A stretch of 64,000 nucleotides of DNA from Alphaproteobacteria bacterium (GTDB taxonomy: Bacteria; Pseudomonadota; Alphaproteobacteria; Rhizobiales; Xanthobacteraceae). This document shows positions 55,839 through 64,000 of this stretch, one piece after another (the stretch's first letter is position 1; every line of letters starts with the position of its first letter). The notes under the pieces were generated by a model. The model did not search any database. It worked only from the letters and a program-made list of their open reading frames with translations, and was not told the origin of the DNA. The translations under genes were made by a program, and so were the position numbers. The stretch spans positions 62,001 to 126,000 of the forward strand of contig JBBCGH010000001.1 in the NCBI GenBank assembly GCA_037200445.1, given 5' to 3'.

Positions 55839-56300
55839 CTACGCCGCTTCCGAGGGCGGCATCGCCAGCACTGCATAGAGCGCGTCGGCATCGCGCGACT
55901 CGCGCAGGCGCGCGACCGTCGCGGGATCGCGCAGGAGCCGCGCGACGCGGGCCAGCGCCTTCAGGTGGTCGGCGCCCGCCCCTTCCGGCGCGAGCAGCAG
56001 AAAGACCAGGTCCACGGGCTGGCCGTCGAGGGATTCAAAGTCGATCGGACGGTCAAGCCGCGCAAACAGCCCCACGAGCTTTTCGAGCTTCGGCAGCTTA
56101 CCGTGGGGGATGGCGATGCCGTTGCCGACGCCGGTGCTCCCGAGCTTCTCGCGCTGCATCAGCGTCTCGAAGATCAGCCGCTCATTCTGCCCGGTCAATC
56201 TGGCGGCGCGGGCGGAAAGCTCGTGAATCGCCTGCTTCTTGCCGTTCACTTTCAGCGCCGGGACGATCGCATTCGGCGCGACAAGATCGGTGAGCGGCAT
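55839..56300 (-). CDS. ptsN: PTS IIA-like nitrogen-regulatory protein PtsN
   Basis: EIIA-Ntr of the regulatory PTS, 153 aa. The phosphorylated residue is His66 in GNGIAIPHGKLP. LVFLLLAPEGAGADHLKALA is the second conserved segment. It links carbon/nitrogen state to potassium and stress control. It follows hpf and rpoN, the classical rpoN-hpf-ptsN order. Confidence 0.95.
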   Translation of the reverse strand: MPLTDLVAPNAIVPALKVNGKKQAIHELSARAARLTGQNERLIFETLMQREKLGSTGVGNGIAIPHGKLPKLEKLVGLFARLDRPIDFESLDGQPVDLVFLLLAPEGAGADHLKALARVARLLRDPATVARLRESRDADALYAVLAMPPSEAA

Positions 56301-56393
56301 GACCGGTTCGTGGGTCGTTGACGGGGTTGTTGTGGGAAAGGCGGCGGTTTATCGGGGCCGCCCACCCGCGTCAATGGGGGGCGCGCGAGCAGC

Positions 56394-56488
56394 AAAAGTG
56401 GGTACCGGTTTTGCGTCCGCTCGCGCGCAATGAATATTGCGCATGATCTCTATCCGCGAACCGGTGCCCACTTCGCGGGATCATGCGC
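56394..56488. repeat. GCATGATC palindromic element, copy 5 (partial plus complete), overlapping hpf
   Basis: A truncated copy (AAAGTGGGTACCGGTTTTGC, from 56,394) adjoins a complete one (56,439-56,488; ends GCGCATGATC and GATCATGCGC, interior GCGAACCGGTGCCCACTTCG). The complete copy overlaps the 3' end of hpf and supplies its last codons and stop. Confidence 0.78.
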
Positions 56489-57061
56489 AGGATCAATCCA
56501 TCCCACGTTGCCGTCCGGGCGCCGATAGACCAGGTTGACCCGGCCGTGACTGGCATGACGAAACACCACGACCGGGGCGCCGGTCATATCCAGTTCCATG
56601 ACGGCTTCGCTCACCGAGAGCTGTTTGAGCACCGTGGTCGATTCAGCGATGATCACCGGGTTGAACTCGATCACCTCGTCTTCGCTGTCGAGCGACGGCG
56701 CTTTCAGCACGTAGCTTGCCGCATCGATGCCCGCCGGCTCGCCGGCTCCGCCATTCTGGCGCGCGGCGTGGCGGTCCTTCAGGCGGCGCTTGTAGCGGCG
56801 CAGCCGCTTCTCGATGCGCAGCGCCGCCTGGTCCGCGCTCGTATAGGCATCCGCGGCGTTCGCTTCGGTATGCAGCGTGATCCCTGAATCCAGGTGGATG
56901 GCGCACTCGGTGCGGAAACCGAAGCCGTCTTTCTCGACGGTCACGTGCCCCGAATAGCCGCCATCGAAATACTTGCCGAGCGACTCGACGATACGGGTGC
57001 TGATGCGCTCGCGCAATGCGCCGCCGATGTCGAGATTCTTTCCCGAGACGCGAAACGGCAT
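56450..57061 (-). CDS. hpf: Long-form ribosome hibernation promoting factor
   Basis: 203-aa long HPF that dimerises inactive 70S ribosomes. The N-terminal S30AE domain is MPFRVSGKNLDIGGALRERI. The C-terminal dimerisation domain includes SVSEAVMELDMTGAPVVVFRH and the conserved end VNLVYRRPDGNVGWIDP. The last dozen or so codons, encoding AHDPAKWAPVRG, lie inside a palindromic repeat and are not part of the usual protein. The start at 57,061 is chosen because an upstream open frame into rpoN lacks HPF character. Confidence 0.93.
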   Translation of the reverse strand: MPFRVSGKNLDIGGALRERISTRIVESLGKYFDGGYSGHVTVEKDGFGFRTECAIHLDSGITLHTEANAADAYTSADQAALRIEKRLRRYKRRLKDRHAARQNGGAGEPAGIDAASYVLKAPSLDSEDEVIEFNPVIIAESTTVLKQLSVSEAVMELDMTGAPVVVFRHASHGRVNLVYRRPDGNVGWIDPAHDPAKWAPVRG

Positions 57062-57141
57062 GACCTGCCTCCGTTCACCGGGCACCCTGCCTTTACAGCT
57101 AGGGTCGAGCGCACGCCGCGTCAACGCGGCAAGAGGCGCGC

Positions 57142-58641
57142 TCAGGATGCGGCGAGCGCCTGCTTTTCGCGGCGGCGCTGAACCGACGACGGTATCCGCA
57201 TCGCTTCCCGGTATTTTGCAACCGTTCGGCGCGCAATGTCGATGCCGGCCTCGCGCAGCCGCTCGACCAGCGTGTCGTCGGAGAGCACATCGCTGGCGCT
57301 CTCGGCATCGATCAGCTGCTTGATGCGATGCCGTACGGCCTCCGCCGAATGCGCCTCGCCGCCGTCGGAGGCGGCGATCGATGAGGTAAAGAAGTACTTC
57401 AGCTCGAAGATGCCGCGGCTGGTCGCCATGTACTTGTTGGCGGTGACGCGCGACACGGTCGACTCGTGCATACTGATCGCATCCGCGACGGTTTTCAGGT
57501 TGAGCGGCCGCAAAAACTGGACGCCGTGCGCGAAGAATGCGTCCTGCTGGCGCACGATCTCGGTCGAGACCTTGAGGATCGTCTTGGCGCGCTGGTCGAG
57601 CGCGCGCATCAGCCATGTCGCGGTCTGCAGGCATTCGGCGAGATACGATTTCTCGCCATCGTTCTTCGCGGTCTTCGACACCGTCGTGTAGTAGGTCTGG
57701 TTGACCAGCACCTTCGGCAGCGTGTCGGAATTCAGCTCGACGAGCCATCCACCCTCGGGGCTCACGCGCACGAACACGTCGGGCACGATCGGCTGCACCA
57801 CAGACGAGCCGAAGGCGAGGCCGGGCTTGGGATTGAGCCTGCGGATCTCGGCGATCATGTCGGCGAGATCCGCATCGTCGACGCCGCACAGGCGCCGCAG
57901 TGCCGCGAAATCACGCCGTGCCACCAGATCGAGATGCGCGAGCAGCGCCTGCATGGCGGGGTCAAAGCGATTCTGCTCGCGGAGCTGGATCGTGAGGCAT
58001 TCGCTCAAGTTGCGCGCGCACACGCCGGGCGGATCGAAGGTCTGCAGGATCGCGAGCACGGCTTCGATTTCGGATTGCGGCGCGCCGAGCCGCTCGGCGA
58101 CCGCGTCAAGATCGCCGGTGAGGTAGCCGGCCTCGTCGACGAGATCGACGAGATGGCGGCCGATCATGCGCCGTGCGGGATCCGGGATCGCGAGCGCCAA
58201 CTGTTCGCCGAGATGGTCCGCAAGCGTCGTCTCGGCCGAGACGAAAGCTTCAAGGTTGTAGTCGCCGTCCTCGCGACCGCCGGACCCGACGCCCGCCCAT
58301 TCCGAATAGGCGGCGGGCTCGGCTTGAGCCGGCCGGGGCGGCGCGTCGCCCGAGTCCGGGAAAACGTTCTCGATCGGGGTGTCGAAACTGTCCTCGATGG
58401 CGGCCGAGCCGTTCACCTCGGCGACCTGACCGGGCGCTTCGGCGGCGGCTTCCTCCCGCTGATTGCCTTCGGCAGGCCCTTCGCTGGAACGCTCCAGCAG
58501 CGGGTTGCGCTCCAGTTCGCCTTCCACATAGGCGGTGAGATCGAGATTCGAGAGCTGCAGCAGCTTGATGGCCTGCATCAGCTGCGGCGTCATCACCAGG
58601 GCCTGGCTCTGGCGGAATTCGAGTCTCTGAGTCAGCGCCAT
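57142..58641 (-). CDS. rpoN: RNA polymerase sigma-54 factor
   Basis: 499-aa alternative sigma factor for enhancer-dependent promoters. Gln/Leu-rich region I is MALTQRLEFRQSQALVMTPQ. A long acidic region II follows (about 50-120). The DNA-binding RpoN box ARRTVAKYRE lies at about 470-479, preceded by the HTH. It controls nitrogen metabolism and motility with EBPs encoded elsewhere. The start at 58,641 gives the conserved N-terminus. Confidence 0.96.
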   Translation of the reverse strand: MALTQRLEFRQSQALVMTPQLMQAIKLLQLSNLDLTAYVEGELERNPLLERSSEGPAEGNQREEAAAEAPGQVAEVNGSAAIEDSFDTPIENVFPDSGDAPPRPAQAEPAAYSEWAGVGSGGREDGDYNLEAFVSAETTLADHLGEQLALAIPDPARRMIGRHLVDLVDEAGYLTGDLDAVAERLGAPQSEIEAVLAILQTFDPPGVCARNLSECLTIQLREQNRFDPAMQALLAHLDLVARRDFAALRRLCGVDDADLADMIAEIRRLNPKPGLAFGSSVVQPIVPDVFVRVSPEGGWLVELNSDTLPKVLVNQTYYTTVSKTAKNDGEKSYLAECLQTATWLMRALDQRAKTILKVSTEIVRQQDAFFAHGVQFLRPLNLKTVADAISMHESTVSRVTANKYMATSRGIFELKYFFTSSIAASDGGEAHSAEAVRHRIKQLIDAESASDVLSDDTLVERLREAGIDIARRTVAKYREAMRIPSSVQRRREKQALAAS

Positions 58642-58738
58642 GTTGCGGTGCAATATTGGTCCGGTTCTTGCTTTAACTTGTTCGGACGCAGCTGTACACC
58701 GGGGTACGCGGACTTCCTGACCGGGGTGTTAACAACCC

Positions 58739-59065
58739 TTAGTGTGGCGGTTCGGAAGTCCGCAACAGACTCGCGGCGAGTCCACAATGCGGACTTCTGA
58801 ACCAAAGCCACACTAGATCAATACGTTGCTAGTGTCCCGATTCCGAAGTTCGCCCTACCTTGCAGCACGCTCTGAAGCGAACTTCGGAATCGAGGGACAC
58901 TAGAAACCTTATGAATCTAGTGCCCTTTTGAACCTGAAGTTCGCAATCGTGTTTGCGGTTTGGTGAGTGCGAACTTCAGGTTCAGGGCACTAGTGTCCTT
59001 TCGATTCCGAAGCTCGCGTACGAGGGTGCTGCACGATGAGACGAACTTCGGAATCGGGACACTAG
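58739..59065. repeat. Tandem array of four CTAG-bounded hairpin elements
   Basis: Four inverted repeats of 75-78 bp lie head to tail at 58,739-58,816, 58,829-58,903, 58,917-58,993 and 58,990-59,065. Copies 2-4 begin CTAGTG and end CACTAG; the last two share one CTAG. Copies 2 and 4 contain GATTCCGAAG and CTTCGGAATC arms, copy 3 AACCTGAAGTTCGCA arms, and copy 1 a diverged GGTTCGGAAGTCCGCA arm. They fill the lptB-rpoN spacer. No gene is present here. Confidence 0.85.
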
Positions 59066-59069
59066 CGCG

Positions 59070-60185
59070 CTACATGCTGAAATCTTCGCCGAGGTAGAGG
59101 CGCCGGACATCCGGATCGTTGATGATGTCGTCGGCATCGCCTTCGCGCAGCACCTCGCCCGCATAGATGATGTAGGCGCGGTCGGTGAGACCGAGGGTCT
59201 CGCGCACATTGTGGTCGGTGATCAGCACGCCGATGCCGCGCTCGGTCAGGTGGCGCACCAGCGCCTGGATGTCGCCGACCGCGATCGGATCGATGCCGGC
59301 GAACGGCTCGTCGAGCAACATGTAGGCGGGGCGCGTCGCAAGCGCGCGCGCGATCTCGGTGCGGCGGCGCTCGCCGCCGGAGAGCGCGATCGAGGGGGTC
59401 TTGCGCAGCCGCGCGATGTTGAATTCGTCGAGCAGCTTGTCGAGCTCGTATTCGCGCTTCTTCTTGTTCGGCTCCACCACTTCGAGCACGGCACGGATGT
59501 TGTCCTCGACATTGAGGCCGCGGAAGATCGAGGCTTCCTGCGGCAGGTAGCCGATGCCGAGACGCGCGCGCTGGTACATCGGCAGATGCGTGATGTCGTG
59601 GCCGTCGAACTGGATACGGCCTTTGTCGGCCTTGATCAGCCCGGTGATCATGTAGAACACGGTGGTCTTGCCGGCGCCATTCGGCCCGAGCAGGCCGACC
59701 GCCTCGCCACGCCGCACCGACAGGCTCACGCCTTTCACGACCTTGCGTTTGGCAAAGCTCTTCTCGACGCCGTGAACGGTCAGCGTTCCAGTTTCACCGA
59801 CGACCGCCGAGGGTGGACGCGCCCCAGACGACGGCCTGCCGAACACACGGTCGAGCGGATGCGCGGGTGCGTCCGCGCGGCGCTCGAGCACTCCGGCCGG
59901 CGCATGTCCGTTGCCGTTGACGGTCTCGGGCGCCTCACGCCGCGGCTCGGTCGGCGCAACCGAGCCCCAGTCGAAATCGCGATCTGCCGCCCGGCCGACG
60001 GGGGGCGCCGCAACCCGCTTCGTGCGGTTGAGCGAGATGCGATCGTTCACCGTGAAGCTGATGCGCTCCGCATGGCCGTTCATCATCGGCTCGTCGACCG
60101 GACCGAGGTCGATGCGCCAGAGCTCGGGCGCCTGCAACTTTGCCGGAGCCTTCGCGCGGCGAAGAGACTTCAGAAAGTCCAACAC
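59070..60185 (-). CDS. lptB: LPS export ABC transporter ATP-binding protein LptB, long N-terminus
   Basis: ATPase of the LptB2FGC machine that drives LPS to the outer membrane. The ATPase core begins near residue 125 (GTLTVHGVEKSFAKRKVV). Walker A GPNGAGKTT, signature ALSGGERRRTEIARAL, Walker B YMLLDEPFAGIDP and H-loop ITDHNVRETL are intact. At 371 aa it is more than 100 aa longer than E. coli LptB. The extra N-terminus (VLDFLKSLRRAKAPAKLQ...) has low complexity. The GTG at 60,185 is chosen because GAGG precedes it next to the lptA stop. Confidence 0.9.
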   Translation of the reverse strand: MLDFLKSLRRAKAPAKLQAPELWRIDLGPVDEPMMNGHAERISFTVNDRISLNRTKRVAAPPVGRAADRDFDWGSVAPTEPRREAPETVNGNGHAPAGVLERRADAPAHPLDRVFGRPSSGARPPSAVVGETGTLTVHGVEKSFAKRKVVKGVSLSVRRGEAVGLLGPNGAGKTTVFYMITGLIKADKGRIQFDGHDITHLPMYQRARLGIGYLPQEASIFRGLNVEDNIRAVLEVVEPNKKKREYELDKLLDEFNIARLRKTPSIALSGGERRRTEIARALATRPAYMLLDEPFAGIDPIAVGDIQALVRHLTERGIGVLITDHNVRETLGLTDRAYIIYAGEVLREGDADDIINDPDVRRLYLGEDFSM

Positions 60186-60192
60186 GCCGACC

Positions 60193-60906
60193 TCAATTGA
60201 TCCGGATCGGCGCGCCCGATTTCGCCGCCGGGGGTGGCGGGGGCTTCTGTGCCTGTGAAGGCGGCGGCGCTGGTGCCGCCGGCTGCGGCGTGGCGGAGGG
60301 AGTGAACAGGCCCTCGACGCGCTGACGCTCCCCGGTCTTGCTCTGTCCGGATTCGACACGCGAAACGCTAGTCGTGAGGTCGACGATCATGCGGTCGCCG
60401 CGCAGCACATTGGCGCCCTGCGTGACCACCACATTGCCGGTCAGCGTGATCGTGTTGGTCTTCACGTCGAAAACACCGAAGTCGCCCTTGGCGGTCTGGT
60501 CCTTCTGCGTCACCAGCACGTCGCCCTTGGCCTCGGCGCGCTTGATCTGCTGGTTGCCGCCGCCGACCCCTCCACCGCCCTTCTGCGCGCTTTTTGCGCC
60601 ACCCTTCTTCTGGGCCGGTGCGGCCGACTCGTTCTCATAGAAGATCACGAGGTTCTGGCACTGGAGCACGGTATCGCCCTGCGTGAGCTTCACCTTGCCG
60701 ATGAAGGTCGCCTGCTGGCTCTTGTCGCGCACCTCCAGCGCGTCCGACTCGATCTTCACCGGCTGATCGCGATTGAGCTGAAGGCCCTGCATCGCGCCGC
60801 CCTGCTGATCCTTCTGCTGCGCGGGTTGCGCCGCGGCAACCATCGCGAAGGCAAGCGCAAGCACGACACCGGCTAGCGCGACACGAAAACTTCGTAGCGC
60901 GCTCAT
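60193..60906 (-). CDS. lptA: Lipopolysaccharide transport periplasmic protein LptA (OstA-like)
   Basis: 237-aa periplasmic bridge protein. The signal peptide is about 1-27 (VALAGVVLALAFAMVAAAQ). OstA beta-jellyroll repeats are seen as QPVKIESDALEVRDKSQQATF and GDVLVTQKDQTAKGDFGVFDV. A Pro/Ala-rich C-terminus follows (QPAAPAPPPSQAQKPPPPPA). Its start overlaps the lptC stop. Confidence 0.9.
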   Translation of the reverse strand: MSALRSFRVALAGVVLALAFAMVAAAQPAQQKDQQGGAMQGLQLNRDQPVKIESDALEVRDKSQQATFIGKVKLTQGDTVLQCQNLVIFYENESAAPAQKKGGAKSAQKGGGGVGGGNQQIKRAEAKGDVLVTQKDQTAKGDFGVFDVKTNTITLTGNVVVTQGANVLRGDRMIVDLTTSVSRVESGQSKTGERQRVEGLFTPSATPQPAAPAPPPSQAQKPPPPPAAKSGAPIRIN

Positions 60907-61592
60907 TGGGAGGCATCTCCCTTTTGGGCTTCGATGTAGAGGGTCACGCCGCGATCGAAGCGGACCAGATCGCCGGAATCGACGATCTCCATCCTGTTGG
61001 ATTTGAGCCAACCGGTCGGAAGCGTGATGTCGACCGGTTGCTCGGAGACGACGTTGCCCTTCTTCATTTCGATCGCCGCCTCCTTCAGCACGGCCTTGTA
61101 GCCGTTCTGGGAGGTGACGACGACCTGATCGCGCAGCACGACCTTGTCGCCCTTGGTGTTGTAGGTACCGCTGTTCGCCGTGACGTTCACGACGTCCTTG
61201 TCCTGCATCTCCAGGCGCGCGCGCAGGTTCTGCAGTTCGATGATGTCCGGGCTGGAGATGTCCTGCACGGCGGTCTCGGCATTGAGTTCATAGGCGCGAT
61301 TGTCGCGCGTGAAGCCGACGATGCGCGGAAGCTCCATGGTGATCTTGCTGCCTTGCACCGCGAGCTTGCCGGACATGGGAACCTTCTCGAACACCTGCGT
61401 GGGCGTGTAATATGTGACCGCGGCGAGCGCGCCCAGACCGCCGATCACGGCGATCGGCAGCCCGATGCGCATCATGCGCACCATGATGCTGTGGCGTCCG
61501 GCGGCGCGTACCGCCCGGTCGACGTCGGTGCGGCGCGAGGCGGTCCACCCGCGCTCGCCCGCGTCGATGACGTTGCTCACCGGACGGCTCAT
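60903..61592 (-). CDS. lptC: LPS export ABC transporter periplasmic protein LptC
   Basis: 229-aa inner-membrane-anchored protein. A single transmembrane helix at about 41-62 (MRIGLPIAVIGGLGALAAVT) is followed by a LptC beta-jellyroll (KITMELPRIVGFTRDNRAYEL, NVTANSGTYNTKGDKVVL). It receives LPS from LptFG and passes it to LptA. The stop overlaps the lptA start. Confidence 0.9.
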   Translation of the reverse strand: MSRPVSNVIDAGERGWTASRRTDVDRAVRAAGRHSIMVRMMRIGLPIAVIGGLGALAAVTYYTPTQVFEKVPMSGKLAVQGSKITMELPRIVGFTRDNRAYELNAETAVQDISSPDIIELQNLRARLEMQDKDVVNVTANSGTYNTKGDKVVLRDQVVVTSQNGYKAVLKEAAIEMKKGNVVSEQPVDITLPTGWLKSNRMEIVDSGDLVRFDRGVTLYIEAQKGDASQ

Positions 61593-61711
61593 ACCCTTCC
61601 CGTCATGGGAGTTCTAAGAATCGCCCCAGGCCCTCGGCGATAATACGTCCCCAAGGGCCGAAAATCGCCTGCGAATGTGGCCGGGGCGCGGCGGTAAATC
61701 GTTAACCGCGC

Positions 61712-62326
61712 TCAGGAATGCGCGAAAATGTCCTCTTCGCCCCAGCCCAGCAGGTCGAGCCGGGCGCGGGTTGGCAGGAACCGGAAGCAGGCGGCGGCCA
61801 GTTCCTCGCGGTTTTCGCGCGCCAGCATGGCGTCGAGCTTGCCCTTGAGGGCATGGAGATGCAGCACGTCCTCGGCCGCGTAGGCGACCTGCGCCTCGGT
61901 GAGCTGCTCGGCGCCCCAGTCGGTCAGCTGCTGCTGCTTGGAGATGTCCTTGCCGAGCATGTCCCTCACCAGGTCCTTGAGGCCATGCTTGTCGGTGTAA
62001 GTGCGGGTGAGCTTGGAGGCGATCTTGGTGCAGTAGACCGGCTGGGGCATCACGCCGAGTCCCTTGTAGAGCATGCCGATGTCAAACCGCGCGAAGTGGA
62101 AGATCTTCAGCTTCGAGGGGTCGGCAAGCAGTGCTTTCAGGTTCGGCGCCGGCCCGATCTCGCGGCCGATCTGCACCACGTCGGCCGAGCCGTCGCCAGG
62201 CGACAGTTGCACGACGCAGAGCCGGTCGCGGACCGGCTCGAGGCCCATGGTCTCGGTGTCGATCGCGACGGCGCCGGTGTAACGGGAGAGATCGGGCAGA
62301 TCGCCGCGGTGCAGGCGGATGGTCAT
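61712..62326 (-). CDS. rnd: Ribonuclease D-like 3'-5' exonuclease
   Basis: DEDDy exonuclease of 204 aa. Exo I is AIDTETMGLEP, Exo II HFARFDIGML and Exo III YAAEDVLHL. It lacks the HRDC domains of E. coli RNase D, as rhizobial short forms do. It lies upstream of lptC in the conserved rnd-lptCAB-rpoN order. It probably trims tRNA or other structured RNA. Confidence 0.9.
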   Translation of the reverse strand: MTIRLHRGDLPDLSRYTGAVAIDTETMGLEPVRDRLCVVQLSPGDGSADVVQIGREIGPAPNLKALLADPSKLKIFHFARFDIGMLYKGLGVMPQPVYCTKIASKLTRTYTDKHGLKDLVRDMLGKDISKQQQLTDWGAEQLTEAQVAYAAEDVLHLHALKGKLDAMLARENREELAAACFRFLPTRARLDLLGWGEEDIFAHS

Positions 62327-62376
62327 GGACGCTCCGTAGCATCCGGAACCGCGGCCTTCAATTGGCACAACCGGTG

Positions 62377-63528
62377 TCAGGCCGCCGCCGCATGCGCCGC
62401 TGGCTCATCGAGCGGTGCCGCCCAGGCGTCGTAGCCGTAGAGCCAGCTGGTGTCGCCTGATCCTTCGCGCATCCAGGTATTGGCGCTGGAAATCGCCTGC
62501 ACCACCGAGGTGCGCGGCTTGCGGTGCGCCTCGTAGCGGGCGAACGCGCCTTCGATGTCGTCGCCGTCGACCGCCGCAAGGCAGCGCGCCAGCACCGCCG
62601 CATCCTCGATCGAGGTTGCGGCACCCTGCGCCATGTAGGGCGTCATCGGATGGCAAGCGTCGCCGAGCAGCGCGACGCGGCCGTCGCTCCAGCGCGGCAG
62701 CGGCTCGCGCTCCAGGATCGCCCACTTGTGGCAGTCCGGGCAGGCGCCGAGCACCGCGCGCACATCCTCGTGGAAGCCGTCATAAGCCGCGCGCAGCTCG
62801 TTCACGTCGCCCTTCGCGGACCACGACTCGCGCGTGATCCATTCCCCCGGCTCCGGCACGCTGGTGACGAAGTAGACTTCCGAGCGCGCCTTCGTCGTGT
62901 AGTAGATGACGATGTGGCGGTCGGTGCCCCACCACTTGGTGCGCGAGCGCCCGATATCGCGGTCCATCAGCGATGCGGGAAACACCGCGCGGTAAGCGAT
63001 GCGGCCTTTGTGAATCGGCGCATCCGGCCCGACGACGATGTCGCGCACGGTGGAATGCACGCCGTCGGCGCCGATGACGGCGTCTGCCTCGGCGCGCGTG
63101 CCGTCAGCGAACGAGAGCGTGACGCGTCCGGCGGCCTGATCGAAGCCGGTGAGCTTCTTGCCGAGATGGATGATCTCGGCGGGCATCACCGAGGCGAGCG
63201 CCCCATGCAGCTCGGCGCGATGCATGCAGAGATACGGGGCATTGTAGAGGCTCTCCGGCATCGGCAATTCGCGCGTCACCTCGCCGGTGTCGCCGATGCG
63301 ATTGAGATGCGAGGAGGGCGCAAACGCAGTCTCGCGCAGCCGCGCCTCGATGCCGATGCCACGCAGCACCTTCATCGAGTTCGGCATCATCTGGATGCCG
63401 GCGCCGATGCGCGCGAAACGTGACGCCTGCTCGTAGACCTGCACGTCGAGCCCAACCTGCCGCAACGTGGCGGCGGCGGCGAGCCCGCCCATGCCGGCGC
63501 CGACGATCGCGATGGAGCGCTTGCGCAT
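62377..63528 (-). CDS. FAD-dependent aromatic monooxygenase (NicC/salicylate-hydroxylase-like)
   Basis: Class A flavin monooxygenase of 383 aa. The FAD-binding GxGxxG motif is SIAIVGAGMGGLAAAATLRQ. DAVIGADGVHSTVRD is the DG motif, and RVALLGDACHPMTPYMAQGA the GD motif. The size and pattern resemble 6-hydroxynicotinate 3-monooxygenase and salicylate hydroxylases. Its ATG overlaps the stop of a Bug-type binding protein (TAATG), so uptake and hydroxylation of an aromatic acid are probably linked. The substrate is unproven. Confidence 0.87.
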   Translation of the reverse strand: MRKRSIAIVGAGMGGLAAAATLRQVGLDVQVYEQASRFARIGAGIQMMPNSMKVLRGIGIEARLRETAFAPSSHLNRIGDTGEVTRELPMPESLYNAPYLCMHRAELHGALASVMPAEIIHLGKKLTGFDQAAGRVTLSFADGTRAEADAVIGADGVHSTVRDIVVGPDAPIHKGRIAYRAVFPASLMDRDIGRSRTKWWGTDRHIVIYYTTKARSEVYFVTSVPEPGEWITRESWSAKGDVNELRAAYDGFHEDVRAVLGACPDCHKWAILEREPLPRWSDGRVALLGDACHPMTPYMAQGAATSIEDAAVLARCLAAVDGDDIEGAFARYEAHRKPRTSVVQAISSANTWMREGSGDTSWLYGYDAWAAPLDEPAAHAAAA

Positions 63529-64000
63529 TACTTCTTCTCGATGCCGGCCTTGACGATCACGTCGTCCCACTTCTTCACGTCGGCCTTGAACAGCGTCATC
63601 AGCTCGTCAGGCGTGCTCGGCCGCGCCTCGATGCCCAACTCGAGCAGGCGCTGCTTCACGTCGGGCAGCGCCAGCACGTCCTTGAGCGTTGCATTGATCG
63701 TCGCGACGACACCCGGCGGCGTGCCACGCGGCGCGAACACGCCATTCCACGAGGTCACCTCAAAGTTCTGCACGCCGGCCTCCGCGACCGTCACGAGGTT
63801 CGGCATGAAGGCGGAGCGCTTCGGCCCGGAGGTCGCGAGCAGCCGCAGCTTGCCGTCGTCGACCTGCCCTTTCACGGCGGGCGGAAAGTCCACCATCATC
63901 TGCACATCGTCGCGCAGCAAGCCGACCACGATGTCGGGCGAATTGCGGAACGGCACGATCTGCACCTCGATACCCGCTGTGGTCTTGAGCAGCTCCGCGC
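63528..64000 (-). CDS. Bug-type substrate-binding protein, C-terminal part (5' end outside window)
   Basis: The frame is open from the window end. It reads AELLKTTAGIEVQIVPFRNSPDIVVGLLRDDVQ, typical of TctC/Bug proteins, then GKLRLLATSGPKRSAFMPNLVTVAE and the C-terminal half. The signal peptide and start are outside the window. The TAA overlaps the ATG of the flavin monooxygenase. It probably binds the substrate of that enzyme. Confidence 0.88.
   Translation of the reverse strand, partial: AELLKTTAGIEVQIVPFRNSPDIVVGLLRDDVQMMVDFPPAVKGQVDDGKLRLLATSGPKRSAFMPNLVTVAEAGVQNFEVTSWNGVFAPRGTPPGVVATINATLKDVLALPDVKQRLLELGIEARPSTPDELMTLFKADVKKWDDVIVKAGIEKK

Noticed and set aside
57062-57889. N-terminal extension of hpf into rpoN
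   Set aside because: The upstream part is Arg-rich and overlaps the certain rpoN gene; MPFRVSGKNLDIGG at 57,061 is the family start.
58739-59065. CRISPR array
   Set aside because: The repeats are whole palindromes of 75-78 bp with diverged sequences and no unique spacers of constant length; no cas genes are present.

Overview
The window is high-GC DNA from an alphaproteobacterium, most likely order Hyphomicrobiales (Rhizobiales) near Bradyrhizobiaceae or Xanthobacteraceae. The gene order supports this: divL-tsaE/amgK-murU-addB-addA-trxA, folC-accD, trpF-trpB-trpA, lapA-ihfB-sppA-rpsA, cmk, aroA-TIGR02300-tRNA-Ala, hsp20-DUF1150, and ptsN-hpf-rpoN-lptB-lptA-lptC-rnd. Several dispersed palindromic intergenic repeats of a kind common in rhizobial genomes point the same way, notably the GCATGATC...GATCATGC element and CTAG-bounded hairpins. 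No database was searched; family names come from recognised motifs and gene order.

Layout. 0-19.8 kb (mostly + strand) is core metabolism, cell cycle and repair: the end of a carbamoyltransferase, mutM (-), ubiE-ubiB-coaBC-dut, an Rrf2 regulator, the DivL-type pseudokinase, a TsaE/AmgK fusion with a MurU-like uridylyltransferase, addB-addA, trxA and an ATP-dependent DNA ligase. 19.8-37.6 kb (mostly - strand) is the aroA-cmk-rpsA-sppA-ihfB-lapA-trpF-trpB-trpA-accD-folC backbone. It is interrupted by foreign-looking inserts: a Rieske oxygenase/oxidoreductase/binding-protein group between trpA and accD, an ornithine-cyclodeaminase-family gene, an AT-rich gene with a 24-codon coupled leader between cmk and rpsA, and a decayed nucleotidyltransferase pair between aroA and cmk. 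37.8-55.8 kb, starting at tRNA-Ala(GGC), is accessory: surface-polysaccharide genes, a resorcylate-decarboxylase-like amidohydrolase, solute-binding proteins, a frameshifted membrane glycosyltransferase, a UgpBAEC-type ABC operon with an embedded creatininase-family gene, a three-gene cassette of unknown function (50.8-53.6 kb), and hsp20-DUF1150. 55.8-62.3 kb returns to core: ptsN, hpf, rpoN, lptB, lptA, lptC and an RNase D-like exonuclease. 62.4-64 kb holds a flavin monooxygenase coupled to a Bug-type binding protein.

Best candidates for something undescribed: (1) the cassette at 50,834-53,628, made of a small Lys-tailed protein, a protein with an HExxxH zinc-peptidase-like motif plus a Cys cluster, and a winged-helix/coiled-coil protein; (2) a FitA-like ribbon-helix-helix domain fused to CoaBC, preceded by a 17-bp palindrome that could be its operator; (3) an RpoH-like promoter plus a predicted SD-occluding hairpin before hsp20; (4) a four-copy tandem array of CTAG-bounded hairpins between lptB and rpoN; (5) a palindromic repeat that supplies the C-terminal codons of hpf.
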